Assembly: GCF_001956985.1 (NCBI RefSeq)
Contig: NZ_CP019083.1
Span: 47,834 to 111,833, forward strand
Direction of reading: 5' to 3'
DNA length: 64,000 nt
DNA from: Paludisphaera borealis
GTDB lineage: Bacteria; Planctomycetota; Planctomycetia; Isosphaerales; Isosphaeraceae
Shown piece after piece: positions 45,875 through 53,154 of the stretch (the stretch's first letter is position 1; each line of letters starts with the position of its first letter). The notes beneath the pieces are model-generated. The model was not told the origin of the DNA. It did no database searches and saw only the letters and a program-made list of their open reading frames with translations. The position numbers and the translations under genes were made by a program.

Positions 45875-47350
45875 ATGGCCCCAGCCGTGGTGAACGAGCC
45901 CAACGACCTACGCCCTCGCGACGACGCGGCGAACCTGGCGCACGCCCTGGAGGCGGCCCGGCGGATTCTCCTGGTCGAGGACGACGAAGACACGCGGAAC
46001 TCGTTCCAGCAGTTGCTCGGCATGGCCCTGGGCGTCGACGTCGATCTCGCCGTCGACGGCTCGCAGGCGCTGGCGATGCTGCTCAAGCAGCCGTACAGCA
46101 TCGTCATCACCGATCTGCGGATGCCCAAGCTCGACGGCATGAAGCTCATTGAAGAGATCCAGACGCGGCGGCTGCCTGTGACCGTCATCGTCACCACCGG
46201 CCATGGGAGCATTAACGAGGCCGTCCAGGCCATGCGGCTGGGCGCCTACGACTTCCTGACCAAGCCCCCCGACCCGCAACACCTCTGCTTGCTCGTGGAA
46301 CGCGCGCTTCGCGAGCGCACCTTGCAGGACGAGCTGACCGCCCTCCGCTCGCAGATCGGCGAGCGGCACCGGTTCTGGAACATCCTCAGCAAGTGCCCGC
46401 GGATGTACGACATCTTCGAGTTGATCGGCCACGTCGCCGACACCACGACCACGGTCCTGATCGAGGGCGAGACGGGCACCGGCAAGGAGCAAGTGGCGCG
46501 GGCCATCCACCAAGCGTCCTCCGTCCACCGCAACGGGCCGTTCGTCCCCGTGCACTGCGCGGCGCTCCCCGAATCGCTCCTGGAAAGCGAATTGTTCGGG
46601 CATGAGAAGGGCTCGTTCACCGGGGCGGCCGGCCAGCGCAAGGGGCGGTTCGAGATCGCCAGCGGAGGGACCCTGTTCCTCGACGAGGTCGCCGACATCC
46701 CACTGCCCATGCAGGTGAAGCTGCTGCGGGTGCTCCAGGAGCGGAAGTTCGAGCGGATCGGCGGCAACCAGACGATCGAAGTTGACGTCCGCGTGATCGC
46801 CGCCACCAACCGCGGCCTCGACGCGCTGGTCAAGGAGGGCAAGTTCCGGGAAGACCTCTATTACCGCCTGAACGTCGTGAAGATCGACCTTCCCCCCCTG
46901 CGGCAGCGTCCCGAGGACGTCCCGCTGCTGGCCACCTACTTCGCCCAGAAGTACTCCCGGCCCGGTCAGAACGCCTATCACATCTCGAACGAGGCGATGG
47001 AGCGGCTGCTCACCTACGCCTGGCCCGGCAACATCCGACAGCTTGAAAACGCCATGGAGCGCGCCTGCGTCACCGCGCGCAACGGCGAGATCCGGCCCGA
47101 GAACCTGCCCCGCGACCTCCTGCCCCGCCAGGGCCGCAAGGGCTCGCTCAACGTCGACCTCGCCCGGCCGCTGACCGACCAGCTTTCCGAGCTGACCGCG
47201 GCCTTCGAGGAACGTTACCTCCGCAAGGCGCTCCGGAAATGCCGGGGCCACGTGGGACGCTGCGCCAAGATCAGCGGCCTCTCCCGACGCAGCATCTCGG
47301 CCAAGATCGCCCACTACAAGATCGACACCGCCGCGTACAAACCGAAGTAA
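45875..47350 (+). CDS. Sigma-54-dependent transcriptional activator (NtrC family)
   Basis: A roughly 490-residue protein. The receiver domain has ILLVEDDEDTRNSF and the phospho-Asp in ITDLRMPKLDG. The AAA+ domain has Walker A GETGTGKE, the sigma-54 contact loop ELFGHEKGSFTGAA (GSFTGA variant), Walker B GGTLFLDEVAD and PLRQRPEDVPLL, and the C-terminal Fis-type helix-turn-helix CAKISGLSRRSISAKI. The ATG at 45875 has GGAG ten bases upstream. It drives sigma-54 promoters; its cognate kinase may be the divergent PAS kinase. Confidence 0.94.
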   Translation: MAPAVVNEPNDLRPRDDAANLAHALEAARRILLVEDDEDTRNSFQQLLGMALGVDVDLAVDGSQALAMLLKQPYSIVITDLRMPKLDGMKLIEEIQTRRLPVTVIVTTGHGSINEAVQAMRLGAYDFLTKPPDPQHLCLLVERALRERTLQDELTALRSQIGERHRFWNILSKCPRMYDIFELIGHVADTTTTVLIEGETGTGKEQVARAIHQASSVHRNGPFVPVHCAALPESLLESELFGHEKGSFTGAAGQRKGRFEIASGGTLFLDEVADIPLPMQVKLLRVLQERKFERIGGNQTIEVDVRVIAATNRGLDALVKEGKFREDLYYRLNVVKIDLPPLRQRPEDVPLLATYFAQKYSRPGQNAYHISNEAMERLLTYAWPGNIRQLENAMERACVTARNGEIRPENLPRDLLPRQGRKGSLNVDLARPLTDQLSELTAAFEERYLRKALRKCRGHVGRCAKISGLSRRSISAKIAHYKIDTAAYKPK

Positions 47351-47606
47351 GTCAGCACATGTCCTTACGCGAACCACTCTCTTTCCCGCTCCTGCCGCGG
47401 GCGTAGGCAATCCCCTGCGCATGGCGGGGAACCCTCGCGCACATCGCGGGGGGCGGTCGACTTCGGAATTCTCGTCCTGGCGGTCGTTCCCGGCATCGCG
47501 GTTGCGAGTGCGAGGAAGCTGGCGACGGTGGGACGAGAGATTCAACGCGAGGCCGGCGGCCTCTCGCCGACGACATCGATCGAAGTTTATGAGGGATGGG
47601 AAAACG

Positions 47607-49421
47607 ATGAACCTGGATGCGAATTCGATCCGGCTGATGCGTGCGCTGGTCATCGGCGGTTTGATCATTTTCGCCATGTCGGTGGCCGCCGACGTGTTCA
47701 AGCCCGTCGCCCTCGCAGTGCTCCTGACGTTCCTCCTGGCGCCGATGACGGCCAAGCTCGAACACCTGGGCCTTCCCCGGGTGCTCAGCGTCGCCTTGGT
47801 GCTGATTCTGATGCTGGCGGTGATCGGCGGGATCGTCTACGTGGTCGGCGGCCAGTTCGCGAGCCTGGCCGAGCACATTCCCGATTACCAGGAGAAGATC
47901 CGGGCCAAGCTGACGAGGCTCAAGCCCTCCGGCGGGTCGGCGTTTGACAGGGTCTACGACGCGGTCTCCAACTTCGAAGCCTCGAATCGATCTGAAGAGG
48001 AGATCAAAGCGACCCCGGTGCGGATCGTGTCGGGGAACGACATCCTGGGAACGTTGCACGCCTTCCTCGGCCCGTTCGAGTCGATCGTCGCCATGGGGGG
48101 CATCGTCCTCCTCTTGGTCGTCTTCCTGCTCTTCGAACGCGACGACATCGGCGACCGCATCATCCAACTCGTCGGCTGGGGGCGGATCGGGGTCACCACC
48201 AAGACCCTGGCGCAGATCGGCTCGGGCCTCAGCAGCTACCTGACGGCCCTGTCGCTGGTCAACGCGGGCTTCGGCCTGGTGATCGGGCTGGGGCTCTGGG
48301 CCATCGGCCTGCCGTCACCGGCCCTCTGGGGGTTCCTGGCCGCGATGTTCCGGTTCATCCCCTACGTGGGAACCGTGTTGTCGTTCTCGTTCCCCGCGTT
48401 GATCTCGGTCGCGCACTTCCCCGGATGGACCCAGCTCGCGTTGGTGTTCGCCCTGTTCGCCACGGTCGAACTGGTCGTCAACGGCGTCGAGCCCCTGCTC
48501 TACGGCAAGAGCACGGGAATTTCGCCGATCGGGCTGCTGATCGCCGCCATGTTCTGGACCTGGCTCTGGGGAGGCCTCGGCCTGCTGCTGGCGAACGCCC
48601 TGACCGTCTGCCTGGCGGTCGCCGGCCGGTCGATTCCTGGGCTCGGCTTTCTCGGCGCCTTGCTCAGCCACGACGTCGCGGTGGCCGACGACCTCCGCTG
48701 GTATCAGCGCGTACTCAACCGTGATCAGGACGGCTCCTTGACGCTCCTCGAAGAGGCGCTCAAGACCCGTTCGTTCGAGGAGGTATGCGATCAGATCGTG
48801 ATCCCGACCCTCTCCCGCGCCGATCACGACCGCGCCCATGAATTCATCGAGAGCCGTGACGTCGCATTCATCTGGCGGCTGGTCCGCGAGTGGCTGGACG
48901 ACGTCGCCGACAACGATGACGTCGTGCTGACGACGCCCACGCCCTCGACGACGGCGGCGGCGGCTCAGGTCGATCCGCTCCAAACTCCGGTCCCCATCGA
49001 CGCGGAGGAGCATCCCTTCGTGGGGATCGCGACCGGCGGCGGCGCCGACTCCCTGGTCCTCCGCATGCTTAACATGGTCCTCAAGCCGTCGGGCGTCCGG
49101 ATCACGATCATGTCGGCCGGGGGCTCCTCGCTCCAGCTCTCCGAGAAGATCGCCCGTCTCGAACCGGGGATGATCCTCATCTCGCACTTGCCCCCGGAGG
49201 GACTGACCCGCGCCCGCTACCTGACTAGGCGGATTCGCGCCCGCCACGACGACGTTCCGGTCGTCTTTGGATACTGGGATCTGAGCGCCGAGCCCTCCCG
49301 CATCATCGATCAGTTGCGACCCGCCACGGCCAACCGGATCGTCGTCTCCGTGGCGTCGGCCCGGGCGGTGATCCTGAATCGCGCGGCTCCGCCTGTCCTC
49401 GCCGGCTCGACGCCCGGGTGA
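47607..49421 (+). CDS. AI-2E (TqsA/YdiK-like) family permease with a B12-binding-like C-terminal domain
   Basis: A 604-residue protein. The first roughly 340 residues are a PerM/AI-2E permease: helices from LVIGGLIIFAMSV onward, VAMGGIVLLLVVFLLFERDD, and the family motif around NGVEPLLYGKSTGISPIGLL. An extra roughly 250-residue tail follows, whose last part, FVGIATGGGADSLVLRMLN, ITIMSAGGSSLQ and VPVVFGYWDLS, looks like a cobalamin-binding-type Rossmann fold but lacks the His of the DxHxxG motif. GAGGG is ten bases before the ATG at 47607. The AI-2E family exports or transports small solutes; the tail may be a ligand sensor. Confidence 0.82.
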   Translation: MNLDANSIRLMRALVIGGLIIFAMSVAADVFKPVALAVLLTFLLAPMTAKLEHLGLPRVLSVALVLILMLAVIGGIVYVVGGQFASLAEHIPDYQEKIRAKLTRLKPSGGSAFDRVYDAVSNFEASNRSEEEIKATPVRIVSGNDILGTLHAFLGPFESIVAMGGIVLLLVVFLLFERDDIGDRIIQLVGWGRIGVTTKTLAQIGSGLSSYLTALSLVNAGFGLVIGLGLWAIGLPSPALWGFLAAMFRFIPYVGTVLSFSFPALISVAHFPGWTQLALVFALFATVELVVNGVEPLLYGKSTGISPIGLLIAAMFWTWLWGGLGLLLANALTVCLAVAGRSIPGLGFLGALLSHDVAVADDLRWYQRVLNRDQDGSLTLLEEALKTRSFEEVCDQIVIPTLSRADHDRAHEFIESRDVAFIWRLVREWLDDVADNDDVVLTTPTPSTTAAAAQVDPLQTPVPIDAEEHPFVGIATGGGADSLVLRMLNMVLKPSGVRITIMSAGGSSLQLSEKIARLEPGMILISHLPPEGLTRARYLTRRIRARHDDVPVVFGYWDLSAEPSRIIDQLRPATANRIVVSVASARAVILNRAAPPVLAGSTPG

Positions 49422-49499
49422 TTGCGGCACGGGATCTGCATTATCCATCCCTTCAAGCAGCGAACCGCGTTTCCTCGACAGCGAGGAGGGCGAGTTCGG

Positions 49500-50003
49500 A
49501 TGACGCACGCAAGGCTGGAGTTTTCGATCATGAGCGTCGACCCGTCCAATTCCATCGAGAACGCCGCGACGGAGGAGCTGACGGCGGCCGACGTGATGAC
49601 GCCGCTGTCGCGGACGTGTTCGCCGTTCAGCACGGTGACGGAAGCCGTGATGATCTTCAAAGAAGAGGACAGCGACGTGGTTCCGGTCGTCGACACGGGC
49701 AAGCCGCTCGGCGTGGTGATCGACCGCGACGTCGCGCTGGCGGTGGCCGACAACCCGGACCTCGCCCAGCAGCCGGTCACGGCGATCATGTCCAAGGACG
49801 TGCCGTCGGTCGCCGCCGACGCCTCGCTCGATACAGTCGTCCACACGATGACGACGGCCAACTCGCGAATCGCGCTGGTGATCGACGCCAGTTCCAATCT
49901 GGTGGGGATCGTCACCTGGACCGAGTTGGCGAAGCGTTTACCGATCGACGCCGTGACGGCGATCCTTGATGCCGGCGAGACCGCCGAGGTGCATGAATCG
50001 TGA
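49500..50003 (+). CDS. CBS-domain protein
   Basis: A roughly 167-residue protein with two CBS repeats: VMTPLSRTCSPFSTVTEAV...PLGVVIDRDVALAV and VTAIMSKDVPSVAADASL...LVGIVTWTELAK. Pairs of CBS domains bind adenosine nucleotides and usually act as energy or ligand sensors. An ATG at 49530 is the alternative start; the one at 49500 has AGGAGGG nine bases upstream. Its stop overlaps the GTG of the next gene by four bases. Confidence 0.87.
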   Translation: MTHARLEFSIMSVDPSNSIENAATEELTAADVMTPLSRTCSPFSTVTEAVMIFKEEDSDVVPVVDTGKPLGVVIDRDVALAVADNPDLAQQPVTAIMSKDVPSVAADASLDTVVHTMTTANSRIALVIDASSNLVGIVTWTELAKRLPIDAVTAILDAGETAEVHES

Positions 50004-50506
50004 GCGACGTCGACGACATCCGCCAGCAAATGGCTCAGATCCGCCACGATATGCATTACAACGTCTCGAACGTCGTGAGCGAGGTCGAGGACGCCATGGA
50101 CTGGCGGTCGAACATCCGCAAGCACCCGTACATCGCTCTGGGCGTCGGCCTTGCGGTGGGCTACTTCGTCGTCCCCAAGCGCCGTCGCCGCATCGAGCGG
50201 ACGGTGACGAACATCCAGCCGTTGCTGGAAGCGTCCATGACGCCGGAGTACGCGGCCCGCCCCGAAAAGCCGCCGAAATCGCTCGGCCGAAAAGCGACCG
50301 GCTGGGCGCTCGGGCTCGTCTGGCCGCTCGTCAGCCAGTCGGTCCAGGCGTACGCCGCCATGTGGCTCGAAAGCCAGCTCAAACAGCACCTGAACCTGAA
50401 TCCGCACCCCAGTCAGCCCGGCGACGACGGCCCCTCCTCTTCGGCGGGGAATCCGGGTGAATCGTACGGCGGAGACGCCGTTTATCGGATGCCCAAACGA
50501 GGTTGA
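50000..50506 (+). CDS. Hypothetical single-pass membrane protein (YtxH/ElaB-like)
   Basis: A 168-residue protein starting GTG with a 4-base overlap to the CBS gene. The N-terminal helix VSEVEDAMDWRSNIRKHPYI leads into one helix (ALGVGLAVGYFVVPKRRRRI), as in ElaB/YqjD ribosome- or membrane-associated proteins. The remainder has an amphipathic helix (WALGLVWPLVSQSVQAYAAM) and a Gly/Pro-rich tail. Function unknown. Confidence 0.68.
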   Translation: MSDVDDIRQQMAQIRHDMHYNVSNVVSEVEDAMDWRSNIRKHPYIALGVGLAVGYFVVPKRRRRIERTVTNIQPLLEASMTPEYAARPEKPPKSLGRKATGWALGLVWPLVSQSVQAYAAMWLESQLKQHLNLNPHPSQPGDDGPSSSAGNPGESYGGDAVYRMPKRG

Positions 50507-50545
50507 GCTCCGTTTCAATCCATGGACGCGAAAGGAGACTTTTCT

Positions 50546-50818
50546 ATGAACTCTCATCAACTTTTCGGCGGCTGGGCCGATAGCGCCCGCCAACCGGTGG
50601 AAGACGCCCGCCAGGCGTTCGGCGACGTGAGCAAGCAAGCCCAGCGCGGGTTTCAGGACATGAGCCGAACCGCCCGGAGCGCCGTCGACGATATGCAAGA
50701 CGCGATCAGCCCGTACCGGCAATCGCTGGAAGACGCGATCGTGTCCAACCCCGTGAAAGCCGTCGGCGTGTCGCTGGCTGTGGGGGTCCTCCTCGGATGG
50801 CTCATCAAACGCTCCTGA
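50546..50818 (+). CDS. ElaB/YqjD-like small membrane protein (DUF883 type)
   Basis: A 90-residue protein with a long amphipathic N-terminal half (RQPVEDARQAFGDVSKQ and SRTARSAVDDMQDAISPYRQ) and a C-terminal helix NPVKAVGVSLAVGVLLGWLI. AAAGGAGA is close before the ATG at 50546. ElaB-type proteins associate with stationary-phase ribosomes in enterics; whether this one does is unknown. It overlaps the next gene by 22 bases. Confidence 0.72.
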   Translation: MNSHQLFGGWADSARQPVEDARQAFGDVSKQAQRGFQDMSRTARSAVDDMQDAISPYRQSLEDAIVSNPVKAVGVSLAVGVLLGWLIKRS

Positions 50819-51228
50819 ACGACAAGACGGTTCGACCGAATGGGCTGATGGGCAACGTCAGCTCGTTCGGCAACGACCTGGCCACCCTCGCGACGCTCCA
50901 GACCAAGCTCGCCGCGGCCGACATGCGCGAAAGCCTGCTCAAGGCCGCCCCCGCCATCGGCGGGCTGGCGGTCCTGGGCTTGATCTCGGTCGCCGGCATG
51001 ACGGCCCTCGTCGCCGGCCTCGCCCTCTGGCTGGCCGAGGCCCTGCAACTCCGCCCGGCCGTCGCCCTCATGTTCGTCGGCCTGGGAAGCCTCGTCATCG
51101 CCGCGCTCGGCGCCTGGCTCTGCACGCGCACGTTCGGATCGAGCTTCTCGACCTTCCGACGCTCCTCCGAGGAATTCGAACGCAACCTCGCCTGGATCAA
51201 AACCACACTGACCCAGAGCGGTCGCTGA
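50797..51228 (+). CDS. Phage-holin-family (YqjE/PF07332-like) membrane protein
   Basis: A 143-residue protein with two close helices (IGGLAVLGLISVAGMTALVAG and PAVALMFVGLGSLVIAALGAWL) separated by a LWLAEALQL turn, preceded by an amphipathic ATLQTKLAAADMRESLL. This matches the YqjE family, found with YqjD-like genes. Together the three small proteins look like a yqjDEK-type operon that might act in membrane stress. They are not from a prophage; no phage genes are nearby. Confidence 0.75.
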   Translation: MAHQTLLNDKTVRPNGLMGNVSSFGNDLATLATLQTKLAAADMRESLLKAAPAIGGLAVLGLISVAGMTALVAGLALWLAEALQLRPAVALMFVGLGSLVIAALGAWLCTRTFGSSFSTFRRSSEEFERNLAWIKTTLTQSGR

Positions 51229-51265
51229 TCGAAGTCGGAGGATTGCCGGGACGGAAGCGACGTTT

Positions 51266-51305
51266 AACCGGCTCCGGGTGGATTGATCTCGACCCGGGGC
51301 CGGTT
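51266..51305. terminator. Bidirectional terminator between convergent genes
   Basis: The 14-base arms at 51266-51279 (AACCGGCTCCGGGT) and 51292-51305 pair with one mismatch around a 12-base loop. Further pairing continues outward (GAGGATTG near 51238 with CAATCCTC near 51310). It lies in the 100-base gap between the YqjE-like stop and the SBBP gene stop. Confidence 0.75.
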
Positions 51306-51328
51306 CAAACAATCCTCTCGACTCCCGA

Positions 51329-52795
51329 TCACGACTGCCGGAGTTTCAGGACGAACATTCCAAGATATCCCGATCCATCCAGATCGTGAGTAGTCGACGG
51401 GTCCGGGTCGAAGTCGACCGTATACTGATTTCGGCCGACCAGGTAGATCGTGCCGGAAGCGTCCACGGCGATGCCGAAGGCGACGTCCGTCCCGGCCCCG
51501 CCGAACGTCAGGGCCCAGTCCACCGAGCCCGCGGCCGTGAACTTCGTCACGTATACGTCTAGCCCGCCGTTGCTCGCCACGTCAGGCAAACCGGAGCCGC
51601 GGGTGAATCCCTCTGCGCTGAATTGGCCTGTGGCGTAGACGGCCCCGGACGTATCCATGGCCACCGAATGGACGTATTTACCGCCCGTCAGCTTGGCCCA
51701 CGCAAGCGATCCGCCGGCGGACAGCTTGGCGACGAACCCGTTGAACTGATTCGGGGTCGGGAGTCGGTAGTCGATCGACGAACTCGGATTCAGATCGACC
51801 TGGCCGCTGACATGGCCCCCGACGACCACGCTCCCCCCACCGTCCACGGCGAGGTCTTCGATGAAGGCCCAGGAATTCGAGGCCTCCGCCGTCTTGGCCA
51901 CGAACGGCGCGACCCAGCCGAACGCGCCCGAATTCGTGAGCTTCAGGACGTAGCTGTTCGCACCACCGTTCACCGCCATCTTGCTCGCCCCGGCGACGTT
52001 GTTCGTCTTCTTCGGGTCGGGGTCGAAGTCCGTCGTTCCGTAAAACTGTCCGCCCACGAAGACGTTGCCCGCCGCGTCGGTCGCCACGCTCACGGCGGTC
52101 CCGCCCGAGTTGTCGATCCGCTTGGACCACACGGCCGCCCCCGTCGGGCCGAACTTGCGCACCTCAAACCCGGTGTAGTTTTGCCCGCCCGCGGAATTAA
52201 CGGCGATCGTGTTGCCGACCGAGACGACGTTGCCGGCGGCGTCGACTGCAATGCCGTTGCCGCCGTCTCGGGTCGTCCCTCCCCAACACTTCGCCCAAAG
52301 GACGGAGCCGTTCGCGTCGAGCTTGGCGACGAAGGCGTCGGAGTCGCCGGCGCTGGTCAAGGTGAACGATCCGAAGTCGGCCCGCCCGATGAAAGCCCCG
52401 GTGACGAACACATTCCCGGCCGAGTCGACGGCGAGGTCCGCCCCCGTGTCCGCTGTGGAGGCGGCGTCGTCGCCGCCCATTCGACGGGCCCAGACGAGCG
52501 AGTTGTCGGGGGCGTACTTGGCGACGAAAGCGTCCGTCGCCCCGCGCGGCGTGAGAACGTCCGTGCCGTTGGGACGGTTGACCGTCGGGTCGAAGTCCGT
52601 CTCTCTCGCGAAGACGCCGGTTATGTAGGTGTTCCCTGCGGAGTCGACGGCGATGCGGTTAGGCAGGGGGCCGTGGCCCGTGTCGCTCCCGACCCCGAGT
52701 ACCGAATCAAAGACGGCGGAGAGCACGACGCGGCCCTCGAGCGATTCCAGCCGGGGGCGGAGGGCGCGGCGACGTTGGGTGCGGATCGACATCAT
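51329..52795 (-). CDS. LEPR-motif protein with SBBP-type beta-propeller repeats
   Basis: A 488-residue exported protein. LRPRLESLEGRVVLSAV (about residues 12-28) is the LEPR-XLL type motif. After it come about seven SBBP-type repeats with a common frame DSAGNVFVTGAF, AAGNVFVGGQF, SGTIYLVGRN, together with D-rich TDFDPDP loops. This fits a beta-propeller or Beta-sheet repeat domain often used for surface binding. Its start is the first ATG at 52795; a TTG at 52804 is less likely. Convergent with the holin-family gene. Confidence 0.82.
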   Translation of the reverse strand: MMSIRTQRRRALRPRLESLEGRVVLSAVFDSVLGVGSDTGHGPLPNRIAVDSAGNTYITGVFARETDFDPTVNRPNGTDVLTPRGATDAFVAKYAPDNSLVWARRMGGDDAASTADTGADLAVDSAGNVFVTGAFIGRADFGSFTLTSAGDSDAFVAKLDANGSVLWAKCWGGTTRDGGNGIAVDAAGNVVSVGNTIAVNSAGGQNYTGFEVRKFGPTGAAVWSKRIDNSGGTAVSVATDAAGNVFVGGQFYGTTDFDPDPKKTNNVAGASKMAVNGGANSYVLKLTNSGAFGWVAPFVAKTAEASNSWAFIEDLAVDGGGSVVVGGHVSGQVDLNPSSSIDYRLPTPNQFNGFVAKLSAGGSLAWAKLTGGKYVHSVAMDTSGAVYATGQFSAEGFTRGSGLPDVASNGGLDVYVTKFTAAGSVDWALTFGGAGTDVAFGIAVDASGTIYLVGRNQYTVDFDPDPSTTHDLDGSGYLGMFVLKLRQS

Positions 52796-53154
52796 GGTCG
52801 TCAAGCCTCATGGGGTACGGCTTGCGGGACGTACTTTCCCCTCGTCCCCGGGCAGGCAAGCCGCCGCCAGGAGTGGGATGGTTCGCGATTTCTCCCGAGC
52901 AACAGGCGGCCTCGGGACTTTCGGAATTGCCCGAGCGGTCGACGGCTCGTCGCCGGCGATCACCCTTTCGCAGAGCAATGCGAAAAGACCGCCCGGCGCG
53001 CCTCACTCGCCTCGAATTATTTTCGTGACGCATTGGATGAGGTGGATGAATCTCGGGAAGGCATGCGCCGTGATTGGACGGTCAAGGGCGTGGGCGGGCG
53101 TCGCGGGTCGCGATTGCGCCCCGCATACTCAGCCGATCAAGGTCGGCGAACCGG
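52796..53154. other. Intergenic spacer, no gene seen
   Basis: 359 bases between the start of the SBBP gene and the stop of the second kinase, both on the minus strand. It probably holds the SBBP promoter and the kinase terminator. I found no convincing stem and no protein-like frame. Confidence 0.5.

Noticed and set aside
45908..47755. Minus-strand open frame of 615 codons opposite the NtrC-type activator
   Set aside because: Antisense shadow; the motifs of the plus-strand protein are complete.
50797..51228. Prophage based on a holin-family hit
   Set aside because: The holin-type domain is the YqjE family, chromosomal in many bacteria; no phage structural genes are present.
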